In this document: positions 34,578-43,436 of the stretch, piece after piece
Layout: the number at the start of each line of letters is the position of its first letter
How positions within the stretch are numbered: position 1 is the first letter of the stretch
NCBI RefSeq assembly: GCF_050633125.1
Contig: NZ_JBOEFX010000077.1
Coordinates: forward strand, 5,805 to 69,804
Origin: Lewinella sp050633125
GTDB taxonomy: Bacteria > Bacteroidota > Bacteroidia > Chitinophagales > Saprospiraceae
Direction: 5' to 3'
Length of the DNA stretch: 64,000 nucleotides
Made by a program: the position numbers and the translations under genes
The notes under the pieces: generated by a model
Seen by the model: only the letters and a program-made list of their open reading frames with translations
The model's database searches: none
What the model was told of the DNA's origin: nothing

Positions 34578-35552
34578 ATGAAATATTTACATCTAGTAAT
34601 TTTTTGGTTCTTAATCTTTAGTTGTCAAGCACAGGAAGAAAGCCTTTTAATAGAGAAAAGGTTAATTTCTGATTTAACGAATACGCCAATTTATCCAAGA
34701 TTAACAGAGGAAACCAATGGCCAGATAAGTTGGAAAGAGGAATACAAGTATCTTGATAGTATAGAAATATATGGAATAACTTATATGAGCGACGGCCTTG
34801 AAATTAAGGGGTTGTTGGTTCAACCAAAGAGCGAAGAGAAGTATCCTTGTGTTATATATAATCGTGGTGGAAATAGAGCGTTTGGTTCATTGAAAATTGC
34901 GCATGGAGCGATAACATTAGGCCAAATAGCAAAAGAAGGCTATGTTGTAATAGCCAGTCAATATAGAGGAAATAGTGGAGGGGAAGGAATGGAAGAATTT
35001 GGAGGTGAAGAGGTAAACGACATAATTATCTTAACCGAAGTTTTAGAAGAAGTAGCTGCAGCTGACACTGATAAAATCGGAATGTATGGTTGGAGCAGAG
35101 GAGGAATGATGACTTACATAGCTTTAACGAAAACGAATAGAATTAAAGCTGCTGTGGTTGGAGGAGCAATATCTGATGTTTATGAGAACATCAAAGATAG
35201 ACCAGAAATGGAGACCGGAGTTCTGGCTGAGTTAATCCCAAATTATGCAGAAAATAAAGAAGAAGAAATAGAAAAACGTTCAGCAATAAAGTGGGTCGAT
35301 AAATTTCCGAAAGACGTTCCATTACTCATGCTACATGGGAATTCTGATTGGAGAGTGAAACCAGAACAAAGTTTAAGACTCGCATTAGAACTTGAAAAAT
35401 ATCGAATTCCTTATCGCTTGATAATGTTTGAAGGCGGAGATCACGGAATATCGGAACATAAAAAAGAAGTAAACGAGCAAGTATTAGATTGGTTTGAGAG
35501 ATATTTGAAGAATGATGAACCATTACCCAATATGGACTACCACGGGCGATAA
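34578..35552 (+). CDS. Alpha/beta hydrolase, prolyl oligopeptidase (S9)-like lipoprotein
   Basis: A 324-residue secreted hydrolase with lipobox LIFSCQ (Cys16). The nucleophile elbow is GWSRGG (Ser173), with Asp257 in MLHGNSDWRV and His289 in EGGDHG completing the triad. An oxyanion region YNRGGNR (about 94-100) precedes it. The fold matches S9-type dipeptidyl peptidases/esterases with a short N-terminal part instead of a propeller. Codon use is visibly richer in A/T (many AGA, ATA and AAT codons) than in the flanking genes, hinting at transfer. Confidence 0.88.
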   Translation: MKYLHLVIFWFLIFSCQAQEESLLIEKRLISDLTNTPIYPRLTEETNGQISWKEEYKYLDSIEIYGITYMSDGLEIKGLLVQPKSEEKYPCVIYNRGGNRAFGSLKIAHGAITLGQIAKEGYVVIASQYRGNSGGEGMEEFGGEEVNDIIILTEVLEEVAAADTDKIGMYGWSRGGMMTYIALTKTNRIKAAVVGGAISDVYENIKDRPEMETGVLAELIPNYAENKEEEIEKRSAIKWVDKFPKDVPLLMLHGNSDWRVKPEQSLRLALELEKYRIPYRLIMFEGGDHGISEHKKEVNEQVLDWFERYLKNDEPLPNMDYHGR

Positions 35553-35713
35553 GAGGAAAAACGGTATTCACCAGAATTAATCGCGAAAATCCTCGATTTA
35601 TTCCCACAATTAGCCACCCAAGTGATTTTGGTCACGCCGAAATATCCACTTGTTAGTATCTTTGTGCTTTTCGAGTGGGCAACCAAATCAGGTTGCCGAC
35701 AAACTACCTTCTT

Positions 35714-36319
35714 GTGACACAAACTCAAGTGATTGCTGTTTATCAGCCCACTTTACAAGCTATTGCGGTCAGAATGCTAGGGTCAATGACCGATGCGGAG
35801 GATGCCGTGCACGATACTTTCCTGAAATGGTTGACCATAGATACTACCAACATCGAGAACATCAAGGCCTACCTGGTGCGCATGGTGACCAATGCCTGTC
35901 TGAACATCATCAACGCACGCAATAGAAGAAAGAGCACACCGTTGGAAGAGTTCGAGGAAGTTTTGGAAGACAAGAACGTCGAAAATACATTGACACTCTT
36001 TGATGTAGAAAATCAGCTCAATGAAGCATGGGCATTTATGCATCGCAAATTAGAACCCGTCGAGCGCGGCATCTTTGTTTTGAGAGAACTCTTCAACGTA
36101 GATTATGAAGACCTACAGGTAATCTTTGACCGAAAAGCAGACAACTGCCGCAAGATTGTTTCTCGCGCAAAAGAAAAATTGAAAACTCCCGAGCTTCCAA
36201 AGTTACCCATCTCACTACCCTCGTTGCCTCTACTTGAAAGTTTTAGGAATGCATGCCAAAAAGGCCACCTCGCCCCTTTGATCAGCGATCTCTACGCAGA
36301 CCTTTTTTACGAAAAATAA
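35714..36319 (+). CDS. ECF sigma factor (SigJ-like)
   Basis: A sigma-70 family factor of about 201 residues from GTG 35714 (an upstream GTG at 35675 would add 13). Region 2 is at about 10-75 (AEDAVHDTFLKWLTIDTTNIENIKAYLVRMVTNACLNII) and region 4 at about 115-165 (LEPVERGIFVLRELFNVDYEDLQVIFDRKADNCRKIVSRAKEKL), which is closest to the SigJ/ECF41-like type but lacks the C-terminal SnoaL-like domain. A TATCTTTG -7-like box at about 35657 leaves a sensible leader for GTG 35714. Confidence 0.88.
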   Translation: MTQTQVIAVYQPTLQAIAVRMLGSMTDAEDAVHDTFLKWLTIDTTNIENIKAYLVRMVTNACLNIINARNRRKSTPLEEFEEVLEDKNVENTLTLFDVENQLNEAWAFMHRKLEPVERGIFVLRELFNVDYEDLQVIFDRKADNCRKIVSRAKEKLKTPELPKLPISLPSLPLLESFRNACQKGHLAPLISDLYADLFYEK

Positions 36320-36379
36320 ACCTCTTTTGTCACAAAGTTGATTTTGTATTGTCTTAGACTAAAGACAAACAAACAACTC

Positions 36380-37120
36380 ATGGAAGTCATCATTCCCTTT
36401 TTTCTAATACACTGGTATACATCGCTGTTTTTTCAAACATTCTTCCTGCATCGGTATGCTTCCCATCAAATGTTCACCATGTCGAAGTTTTGGGAGCGCA
36501 TATTTTTTGTGCTGACTTGGGTATTCCAGGGTTCCAACTACCTGAGCGCCTACGGTTACGGCATTATGCACCGCATGCACCACGCCTTTGCCGACACCGA
36601 AAAAGACCCTCATTCGCCTACTTATGATGAGTCGATCTTCAAAATGATGTGGAAAACCAAAACCATTTATTCCCAAATAAATAAGGGACAAATGGAGATC
36701 GATAAGCAGTTTACCCAGGAAGTTCCTCAGTGGTTGGCGTTCGATAAATTTGCACGGTCTGCAGCATCGCGCATCATGTGGGGCACCATGTATGTAGCTG
36801 TTTACTATTTCTACGCAGATGTGTGGTGGTTGTGGCTATTACTGCCTGTGCAATTCTTATTGTCTCCGATCCATGGCGCCATTGTCAATTGGTTTGCGCA
36901 CAAATACGGTTACGTAAATTTCCCATTAAAGAATACCTCTAAAAACTTCCTTCCGTTTGATTTTTTAATGATGGGAGAGAGCTATCATAACAACCACCAC
37001 ATGCATGGCAGTCGTGCCAATTTTGGGGGCATTCGCTGGCACGAGATCGATCCTACCTATTACATTATCCGGGTATTGGATAAACTGAGGATCATTAAAT
37101 TGAAAGAGGTTCGGGCATAA
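36380..37120 (+). CDS. Fatty acid desaturase
   Basis: A 246-residue membrane-bound di-iron desaturase from ATG 36380. Three histidine boxes are visible: HRYASH, HRMHHAF and HNNHHMHG, with hydrophobic helices between. It introduces a double bond into acyl chains for membrane fluidity. An in-frame GTG-type extension at 36338 is not needed. It follows the ECF sigma gene by 60 bp and could be one of its targets, but this is not shown. Confidence 0.92.
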   Translation: MEVIIPFFLIHWYTSLFFQTFFLHRYASHQMFTMSKFWERIFFVLTWVFQGSNYLSAYGYGIMHRMHHAFADTEKDPHSPTYDESIFKMMWKTKTIYSQINKGQMEIDKQFTQEVPQWLAFDKFARSAASRIMWGTMYVAVYYFYADVWWLWLLLPVQFLLSPIHGAIVNWFAHKYGYVNFPLKNTSKNFLPFDFLMMGESYHNNHHMHGSRANFGGIRWHEIDPTYYIIRVLDKLRIIKLKEVRA

Positions 37121-37158
37121 AGGGGGCCTATCACCTTCATAGAACTTTATTGTTTTCA

Positions 37159-37299
37159 GGGGCCATGCCATCTCCCGCCCCGACTTTTCTAGTCGGGACG
37201 GGATCGGCACCGGGCCATCCGTTCTTACCTTCGGTACCACTGCTACCCCTTGTCCTGGTCCGTCCCGGCCCCGAGCTCCGGCCTAAAGGCCTACGCCCT
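37159..37299. repeat. GC-rich intergenic repeat, copy A
   Basis: Begins GGGGCCATGCC and ends CTACGCCC, with internal CCCCGACT/AGTCGGG and GGCC-TAAA-GGCC hairpins, CGGCACCGGGCCATCC and TTGTCCTGGTCCGTCC. The order of these blocks is shared with copies at 56056-56218 and 58465-58576. The gap 37121-37506 (386 bp) has no gene. Confidence 0.7.
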
Positions 37300-37304
37300 G
37301 GGTA

Positions 37305-37366
37305 GTACTGTAATTGTGTAACCTCGTCTCGAGGCAAAAGTCACCTTGTGCGACTCATACGAGGTC
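37305..37366. other. Structured segment downstream of repeat copy A
   Basis: ACCTCGT (near 37321) pairs with ACGAGGT (near 37359), CCTCG-TCT-CGAGG forms an inner hairpin, and GTAAT/ATTAC extends the outer stem. Together with the repeat and the following palindrome, this makes the whole region upstream of scpB foldable. Confidence 0.45.
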
Positions 37367-37384
37367 ATTACAAGAAGGATAGGC

Positions 37385-37429
37385 GCTGCTGCTTAGGGGC
37401 GGGTTTCAAACCCGGCCCTAAGCAGCAGC
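37385..37429. repeat. 45-bp near-perfect palindrome
   Basis: GCTGCTGCTTAGGG (37385-37398) pairs with CCCTAAGCAGCAGC (37416-37429). After one G/G mismatch, CGGGTTT pairs with AAACCCG around a single C. No T-run follows, so a plain terminator is unlikely. Confidence 0.75.
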
Positions 37430-37482
37430 AGGCATGAGCCTAAATAAGCGCAAAAAAAGGCCCAAAAAACAGTCGCTCCGCT

Positions 37483-37490
37483 TATCTTTG
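37483..37490 (+). promoter_or_regulatory. -7 box for scpB
   Basis: TATCTTTG matches TAnnTTTG exactly. Transcription would start about 10 bp before TTG 37507, supporting that start with a very short leader. No convincing -33 TTTG was found. Confidence 0.45.
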
Positions 37491-37506
37491 TCCAAATTCT
37501 TAGCCT

Positions 37507-38127
37507 TTGGATCATCTTGTACAACATATTGAAAGCCTCATTTTTACCACCGATCACTCGATCAGCCTGGAAGAAATCGACAGCGTGCTGGAGGAAGCCT
37601 TCGGGCTCAATTTTCCCGATGAGCAGATTATTGAAGCAATAGAAGAGCTGAGAGAACGCTATGCTGCTCCTGGCTACGCTTTTGAGATCGTCGAAATAGG
37701 TGGTGGTTATCAGTTTCTTACCAAAGGCGCGTATCACAATACGGTAGGGGTCTTTTTGCGGCAAACCACCCACAAACGACTGTCGCGTTCGGCGCTCGAA
37801 ACACTTTCCATCGTGGCTTATCGCCAGCCGGTGACAAAATCCGAGCTGGAGGCCATCCGTGGAGTGAGTTGCGATTATGCCATGCAGAAACTATTAGAGA
37901 AGGAGCTTGTTATGATTGTAGGGCGAAGTGATGGGCCAGGTAGGCCACTGCTCTATGCTACCAGTGAGAAATTCATGGATTATTTTGGCCTCAAAAGCAT
38001 GGACGACTTGCCCAAGCCCAAAGAGTTTAGCAACCTCGAGAATGCCATTGGTGAACATGCTCCCATCGAAGAAGATGTTGAAAACTACAGGGGGAGAGCC
38101 GCCACGGGAAAGGAAGAAGAGGAGTAA
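37507..38127 (+). CDS. scpB: Segregation and condensation protein B (ScpB)
   Basis: A 206-residue partner of ScpA in the SMC condensin complex, needed for chromosome segregation. Two winged-helix domains are visible: VQHIESLIFTTDHSISLEEIDSVLEEAF (N-terminal) and RLSRSALETLSIVAYRQPVTKSELEAIRGVSCDYAMQKLLEKELVMIVGRSDGPGRPLLYATSEKFMDYFGL (C-terminal), the latter being the family hallmark. The start is TTG 37507. The C-terminal 35 residues are acidic and variable. Confidence 0.95.
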   Translation: MDHLVQHIESLIFTTDHSISLEEIDSVLEEAFGLNFPDEQIIEAIEELRERYAAPGYAFEIVEIGGGYQFLTKGAYHNTVGVFLRQTTHKRLSRSALETLSIVAYRQPVTKSELEAIRGVSCDYAMQKLLEKELVMIVGRSDGPGRPLLYATSEKFMDYFGLKSMDDLPKPKEFSNLENAIGEHAPIEEDVENYRGRAATGKEEEE

Positions 38128-38221
38128 TATGATCTGAGGCTTGCCTTGTTGTTTCTACATAAAGGTTGTGGCGAGAAGGCAAACCTTACAGTGCTAGGTG
38201 CTTAGTGTGAAGATTTGATTT

Positions 38222-38340
38222 TATACCAAGGGGCGGCGAATAATAAGTCCCCCCATTTCAGGCTGGAGATTTTAGTGTTGAACAAGGCGCGCAGAACGCT
38301 AAGGGGAGCTAGTTGTTCTTCGCCGATCCCCAAGTGTCTT
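38222..38340. repeat. Short element with imperfect inverted ends
   Basis: CCAAGGGGCGGCGAATAATAA at the left end, from about 38226, resembles the complement of the right end TTCTTCGCCGATCCCC (38317-38332); the shared core is GGGG(AT)CGGCGAA. It lies in the 267-bp gap between scpB and the DUF2480 gene. No gene is seen there. Confidence 0.35.
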
Positions 38341-38394
38341 TTATGTTTAACTGACTGATAAAGAGGACTTTTTTATTAAACCTCACATTAAATT

Positions 38395-38907
38395 ATGGAT
38401 CAACCCCTCGTAAATCGGGTCGCAAATAGTGGATTGATTACCCTGAAGTTGGAGGAGTTTTTTCCGACTCAGGAGTTGGCTATCTTTGATTTGAAGGATT
38501 ACCTTTTCATGGAAATGATCCTGAAAGAAAAAGACTTTCGCCAAGCACTCAAAGAACATAATTGGGAACAATACCAAGGCAAAATACTGCTGGTCTATTG
38601 TTCGGCTGATGCCATTATCCCGGTTTGGGCTTACATGCTGGTGGCGACTTATGCTGCGCCCTACGCACACGATATCTTTCAGGGGCCAGCCGATGATTTT
38701 TACCGGAGTTATTTCCTACGCCAATTGGATCAACTCGACACCGAGCAGTACCGCGACCAACGTCTGGTTATCAAGGGGTGTAGCGATCATCCTGTACCTC
38801 CTGCTGCTTATTTAGAGATTACTCGCAGGCTTCAGCCGCTGGTCAAGAGCATCATGTACGGTGAGCCTTGTAGCACCGTGCCGGTGTATAAGCAGCCAAG
38901 GAAATAA
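38395..38907 (+). CDS. DUF2480 family protein
   Basis: A 170-residue protein recognised by the DUF2480 pattern: VNRVANSGLITLKLEEFFP near the start, LFMEMILKEKDFRQALKEHNWEQYQGK in the middle and CSADAIIPVWAYMLVATYAAPYA. The family is limited largely to Bacteroidota. Its function is not established; conserved Cys and His residues (KGCSDHPVPPAAYLEI) could bind metal. The GNAT gene follows 22 bp later. Confidence 0.88.
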   Translation: MDQPLVNRVANSGLITLKLEEFFPTQELAIFDLKDYLFMEMILKEKDFRQALKEHNWEQYQGKILLVYCSADAIIPVWAYMLVATYAAPYAHDIFQGPADDFYRSYFLRQLDQLDTEQYRDQRLVIKGCSDHPVPPAAYLEITRRLQPLVKSIMYGEPCSTVPVYKQPRK

Positions 38908-38929
38908 AGAACAGCATAAAAAGCGACCA

Positions 38930-39379
38930 ATGACCATTCGTCAAGCCCAAAAAGAAGATGTAATTTCAATTGTAGCAATGCTGGCGGATGATGAACTGGG
39001 CCGCTTACGCGAAGATTTCCGTAAACCACTTCCGGAAAGTTATTACCAAGCTTTTCAAACGATTTATGAAGATCCTCATCAGTCACTGATGGTCATGGAG
39101 AAAGAGGGCCAGGTGATCGGTACCTTACAACTTACTTTGATTCCTTATCTGACTTACCAAGGCGGTATTCGCGCCCAAATAGAGGCCGTGCGTATCCACA
39201 AAGATTACCGAGGGCAAGGAATTGGCGAACAACTATTTCGTTGGGCCATTGCGGAAGCACAAAGGAAAGGAGCCCACCTCATACAACTCACCACCGACAA
39301 AAAGCGCCCCGACGCCCTGCGTTTTTACGAAAAATTGGGCTTCAAAGCTTCTCATGAAGGGATGAAGTTGCACTTTTAA
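38930..39379 (+). CDS. GNAT-family N-acetyltransferase
   Basis: A 149-residue acetyl-CoA-dependent acyltransferase from ATG 38930. The acetyl-CoA-binding motif A is IEAVRIHKDYRGQGIGEQLFRWAIAEAQRKGAHLIQL, and motif B is KRPDALRFYEKLGFKASHEGMKL. The substrate is unknown. It sits between the DUF2480 and OsmC genes with short gaps, so the three may be one operon. Confidence 0.9.
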   Translation: MTIRQAQKEDVISIVAMLADDELGRLREDFRKPLPESYYQAFQTIYEDPHQSLMVMEKEGQVIGTLQLTLIPYLTYQGGIRAQIEAVRIHKDYRGQGIGEQLFRWAIAEAQRKGAHLIQLTTDKKRPDALRFYEKLGFKASHEGMKLHF

Positions 39380-39388
39380 ATAAGCCAC

Positions 39389-39871
39389 ATGTCACAAAAA
39401 ACACACCAATACACGCTACAGCTCAACTGGACCGGCAATAAGGGCCAGGGTACTTCTGCTTACGATGCTTACGAACGCGACCACGAGTTCAGTGCGGCCG
39501 GAAAGCAAGTCGTTATCCCGGGCTCTTCAGATCCTTCTTTTCGTGGTGACCCTACGCGCTACAATCCTGAAGAACTATTGTTGGCATCAATCTCTAGTTG
39601 CCACATGCTATGGTTTTTACACCTCTGTAGCACCAATAAGATACAAGTGATCGCTTACGAAGATGAACCCATTGGAACGATGCTAGAAACAAAATCGGGG
39701 AGCGGCCATTTTACAGAAGTAACCTTGCGGCCCAAGGTGAAAGTAGCAACGGAAGCAATGCTAGAGAAAATTCCTGAACTTCACCACAAGGCCAATAAGT
39801 ATTGCTTTATTGCCAATTCTGTTAATTTTCCGGTACTGCATGAAGGGACCGCGGAATTTGTTAAGAGCTGA
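39389..39871 (+). CDS. OsmC/Ohr-family protein
   Basis: A 160-residue OsmC-type thiol peroxidase-like protein. The two family cysteines are in LLLASISSCHMLWFLHLC (first Cys) and KYCFIANSVNFPV (second Cys). Other conserved blocks are GSSDPSFRGDPTRYNPEELL and HFTEVTLRPKV. It probably reduces organic hydroperoxides. It begins 9 bp after the GNAT stop. Confidence 0.9.
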   Translation: MSQKTHQYTLQLNWTGNKGQGTSAYDAYERDHEFSAAGKQVVIPGSSDPSFRGDPTRYNPEELLLASISSCHMLWFLHLCSTNKIQVIAYEDEPIGTMLETKSGSGHFTEVTLRPKVKVATEAMLEKIPELHHKANKYCFIANSVNFPVLHEGTAEFVKS

Positions 39872-39973
39872 TTTTTTCTATTATCTTTATCGTTTACGTA
39901 ACACAAAGAAACAGCACAAAACAAAAGCGCAAGTTGTTTTTTGCGCAATACATTAAGTCTTAATCTCTTCCCC

Positions 39974-40774
39974 ATGAGCAAGCAAAAACTTTGGAGCATC
40001 AACCTTATCCTGCTGGCACTGACCTGCATTTTTATTCTGGTAGCCTCGCAGATGAGCAATACAGAAAAACCTGATTACGATTGGCAGCCTACCGAAAATG
40101 TTCCTCAGATTGTCAAAAGTGTAGACCTAGACAAGGCTTTTAGTTTTTGTGGCGAAGCCTTACCAATGGATAATTTCGATGTTCGCGAAAGGCTGGATCG
40201 TGAGCTTACTGTCAATACCTACTGGCATTCCAGTACCATTCTATCGATTAAGTCAACGATGCGTTTTTTTCCTATAATGGATAGAATTTTAGAAGAAGAA
40301 GGTGTCCCCACTGATCTGAAATACATCGCTGTCGCGGAAAGCGCTTTGCGCAATGCCGTTTCACCTGCTGGTGCCAAAGGCATCTGGCAGTTTATGAAAG
40401 GTACCGGCACCGATTATGGCCTGGAAATCAACGATGAAGTAGACGAACGCTACCATCTGGAGAAAGCGACCCACGCCGCGGCTAAATACCTTAAGTCGCT
40501 CCGCGAACGCTTTGGTAGCTGGGCAAATGCAGCCGCAGCCTACAATATGGGTGGTGGTAATATGAACAAACACCTCCGCGAGCAGGAAGCCGATAATTAC
40601 TTTGACCTCAACCTCAACGAAGAAACCTCCCGCTACTACTTTCGCTTGGTGGCCATCAAGCAAATCATGGAAAACCCACGAGAATTTGGCTTCTATGTAG
40701 ATCGCGAGGATTATTACCCCGCACTTGATAATTACCGTACAGAAGNNGTATTAGGTACTTCGTACAGGGTATAG
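39974..40774 (+). CDS. Lytic transglycosylase (GH23/SLT), C-terminus disrupted by an assembly gap
   Basis: A peptidoglycan-cleaving enzyme with an N-terminal membrane anchor (about 5-25) and an SLT domain at about 90-220. The catalytic Glu is in KYIAVAESALRNAVSPAGAKGIWQFM, followed by the AAAAYNMGGGNMNKHL motif and SRYYFRLVAIKQIM. Two N bases at 40746-40747 are followed by nine codons and a stop. The family normally continues for several dozen residues past PREFGFYV, so the end is probably an artefact. ATG 39974 is used rather than an upstream start at 39941. Confidence 0.85.
   Translation: MSKQKLWSINLILLALTCIFILVASQMSNTEKPDYDWQPTENVPQIVKSVDLDKAFSFCGEALPMDNFDVRERLDRELTVNTYWHSSTILSIKSTMRFFPIMDRILEEEGVPTDLKYIAVAESALRNAVSPAGAKGIWQFMKGTGTDYGLEINDEVDERYHLEKATHAAAKYLKSLRERFGSWANAAAAYNMGGGNMNKHLREQEADNYFDLNLNEETSRYYFRLVAIKQIMENPREFGFYVDREDYYPALDNYRTEXVLGTSYRV
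40746..40747. other. Two-base assembly gap (NN)
   Basis: Two undetermined bases lie inside the transglycosylase frame. Flanking sequence contains CGTACAG on both sides (at about 40735 and 40771), which could have caused a misjoin. Confidence 0.95.
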
Positions 40775-40875
40775 GAATTTTGACAGTCGTAGGTGTTACT
40801 ATACCATGCGATTGGTCAAAAATAACAGAATAGAGAATAGAGGAACAGTTTAGACCTTCTACTGCTTCGAATTAT

Positions 40876-43335
40876 TTACTCCCCACGCAACTGCTCTGCC
40901 GGATTCACCCACGCAGCACGTAAAGCATAGTAGCTGACGGTAAGAAATGCGAGTCCTAAGCCAAGAACTGCTGCCAGAGGCAACTGCCACCAGGAAAAAT
41001 CTACCCGGTAGGCATAGTTGGTCATCCACTGTTGCACGCCCCACCATGCCAAGGGCAGACCAATCAGAACTGCAATCAGGATCAATTTCATGAATCCTCC
41101 GCTGAGTAATAGGACCAATTGGCTGGTGCCTGCTCCCAGAATCTTTCGAATACTGATTTCTTTGGTTCTCAACTGCGCTGCGTAAGCAGCTAGTCCAACC
41201 AAGCCCAGACAGGCCACCATAATGGTTAACAAAGTAAAGAAGAGCAGTATTTGTCCAAATTGCCGATCACTGGCATACTGTTGAGCAAATCGCTCATCTA
41301 GGAAATTGTACTGGAAGGTGTTTCCCGGAAAATGTTGATCATACAAAGCCTCTACCTGTGGTAACGTAGCAGCTATACTACTGCCTGAAAACCGAATAGC
41401 AATAGGATGACCTGTACCATAAAAAGGCTGGATAAGCAGGGGCGATATTGGATGATGGAGCGACAATTGGTGGAAGTCAGGAATAACTCCTACAATGGTC
41501 CAGTCTTTTCCGTAAGTGTTGACGATTTGCCCGATCGCCTTTTCGGGGGCTTCAAAACCTAGTGTCTTGACGCCTTCTTCGTTGATCAACAAAGAGTTGA
41601 TTTCGTCAATGTTGGGGCTATGGTCTTCAGGGCGCAAGCTACGCCCGGCAAGAATCTCTAAACCATAGGTTTTAGTGTAACTGTGGTCTGCTTGAACAAA
41701 GCCGAAAGTATGATTGCGATCATCGGCAGCAGCGGGCAGGATGAGTCCGAAAACTCGGCCAATGCCTTCGCCCGGTGCCCGGCTGGCGGTACAAGCTGCT
41801 TGTATGCCGTTGAGTTGGGTGAGCTGTTCTTTGAATACATCCATGCGATTAATGAATGTACTGTCCCATCGGGATAATTCAGGGGCTTGTACTAGCATCA
41901 TTTGGTCGATATTTACCCCCAAGTCTTTCTTTTGCAGGAAATTGATCTGGCGGTAAACCAAGAGCGTACCTGCTATAAGGCCAATAGAAGTCGCAAATTG
42001 GAAAACAATCAAGCCTTGGCGTAATGTACGTCCACGCCCTTGTCCGGTAAAGCTGCCTTTGAGCACCGATGCCATTTTTTGATTACTCAAAATCCAGGAG
42101 GGATAAAAGGTGGAGAGTATTAACCCAAGTAGGCACAAGCTGGCCGCCGTACCCCACAAGCGAGGGTGTTGGGCCAAAATATTGGTATTGGCCAGTTCGC
42201 CGAGGTCTATTTGTAGTTTTTGGTGAGCGATAGGTTGAATCAATAAAACCAGACCTACGGCTAAGCCAAAACTTATAAGGTTGGCTAATAAAGCTTCTGT
42301 AAAGAATTGATTGATGAGTTGCCTATTACTGGCACCAACGACTTTACGTAAGCCTACTTCCTGCGCGCGTTCCAATGCCCGAGAGGCTGTTAAGTTGGCA
42401 TAGTTGATCCAGGCGATAAGCAGAATGAAAAAGGCAATGATTAATAAAGCCCAAATGGATTTTCCGTTAGCGGTTTTACCCATTTCGTACTCCAAATCAT
42501 TGGATTTTAGGTGAGCATCAAGCAGAGGCTGTAAAGTGAAAACCTCCTTACTGCCCGAAACTTCGTTACCTCGGAAATAGCGCTCTGAGAAGCCTTCTAA
42601 TTTTTTCTCAAAAGCAAGTACATCTGTTCCGGGAGCTAATGCTACATAATGGTAAAAATCAGACCAGGTCCAGCTGTTATCCGCGTTTTCACCAAAAGCT
42701 TCGATGATAGTGGCATAAGACACCAGGATATCAATCTGTAGATGAGAATTGGTGGGGATGTCATCCAAAACGCCCACTACTTTAAAGGGGAAGGGGGCGC
42801 CATCAACAACAATTTCTTTACCAAGCACTTGGTTGTAATCACCATCTTTGATGCCGTACCAGTCGCGGGCATATTTTGCGGTAAGTACAACTTCTCTGGA
42901 TTTAGCTAGCAGACTGTCATTGGCAGCAGCCAAGCGTTTGAAATCGAAAATTTCTAAAAACTGAGCATCCGTATAATAGCAACGATCAAGGCGGTAACTG
43001 TCTTCTTGGTTGGGGTTGACCCACTCGCCGCCGCCGTAGAAAAACCGAGTAGCATTGGTAACTTCGGGATACTCTTTAAGTAAGGTAGGGCCGATAGTCG
43101 GATAGGTGATCGTGCCGCGTTGAACGCTTTCTCCGTTTTGGAAACGCTCGTTAACCACACGGTAAATTTGGTCGGCCTGACTATGAAAACGATCAAAGCT
43201 TAGTTCAAAACTGACGTATTGTAACAGCAACAAACAAGCTGCCATACCAGTAGCCAGCCCCGCAAGGTGAATGAAGGAATAACCTGGGCGAGACCGGAAA
43301 TTTCTTAATGCTAATTTTAGGTATTGTAAAAACAT
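40876..43335 (-). CDS. MacB/FtsX-type ABC transporter permease
   Basis: An 819-residue inner-membrane protein with two copies of the permease unit. Each has an N-terminal span (near 20-40 and about 430-450), a large periplasmic MacB-core domain and a three-helix FtsX domain. Typical strings are RNFRSRPGYSFIHLAGLATGMAACLLLL, WINYANLTASRALERAQEVGLRKVVGASNRQLI and AAYAAQLRTKEISIRKILGAGTSQLV. It should work with an ATPase such as the one at 44386. The gene has a near-consensus sigma-54 promoter and twin palindromes upstream. Confidence 0.94.
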   Translation of the reverse strand: MFLQYLKLALRNFRSRPGYSFIHLAGLATGMAACLLLLQYVSFELSFDRFHSQADQIYRVVNERFQNGESVQRGTITYPTIGPTLLKEYPEVTNATRFFYGGGEWVNPNQEDSYRLDRCYYTDAQFLEIFDFKRLAAANDSLLAKSREVVLTAKYARDWYGIKDGDYNQVLGKEIVVDGAPFPFKVVGVLDDIPTNSHLQIDILVSYATIIEAFGENADNSWTWSDFYHYVALAPGTDVLAFEKKLEGFSERYFRGNEVSGSKEVFTLQPLLDAHLKSNDLEYEMGKTANGKSIWALLIIAFFILLIAWINYANLTASRALERAQEVGLRKVVGASNRQLINQFFTEALLANLISFGLAVGLVLLIQPIAHQKLQIDLGELANTNILAQHPRLWGTAASLCLLGLILSTFYPSWILSNQKMASVLKGSFTGQGRGRTLRQGLIVFQFATSIGLIAGTLLVYRQINFLQKKDLGVNIDQMMLVQAPELSRWDSTFINRMDVFKEQLTQLNGIQAACTASRAPGEGIGRVFGLILPAAADDRNHTFGFVQADHSYTKTYGLEILAGRSLRPEDHSPNIDEINSLLINEEGVKTLGFEAPEKAIGQIVNTYGKDWTIVGVIPDFHQLSLHHPISPLLIQPFYGTGHPIAIRFSGSSIAATLPQVEALYDQHFPGNTFQYNFLDERFAQQYASDRQFGQILLFFTLLTIMVACLGLVGLAAYAAQLRTKEISIRKILGAGTSQLVLLLSGGFMKLILIAVLIGLPLAWWGVQQWMTNYAYRVDFSWWQLPLAAVLGLGLAFLTVSYYALRAAWVNPAEQLRGE

Positions 43336-43365
43336 AGTCAGGTAGTTTCGTCTGTGTTATAAAAC

Positions 43366-43381
43366 TGCAAGGCTTATGCCA
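43366..43381 (-). promoter_or_regulatory. Sigma-54 promoter for the ABC permease
   Basis: On the minus strand the sequence is TGGCATAAGCCTTGCA, matching the -24 GG and -12 GC elements with correct spacing. It is about 30 bp upstream of the permease ATG at 43335. The activator sites at 43437 and 43457 lie 55-90 bp further upstream. Confidence 0.75.
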
Positions 43382-43436
43382 TTTTGTTAAGTGTCTGATT
43401 AGTAGCTTTTTATAGTTAGATGGGGAGGTGCGGAAG

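Noticed and set aside
37159..37430. tRNA or other known structured RNA upstream of scpB
   Set aside because: No cloverleaf, no T-loop GTTCRA motif and no CCA end; the hairpins match a repeat family instead.
38127..38220. AAGGTT/AACCTT stem after scpB as a terminator
   Set aside because: Short stem with a large loop and no T-run.
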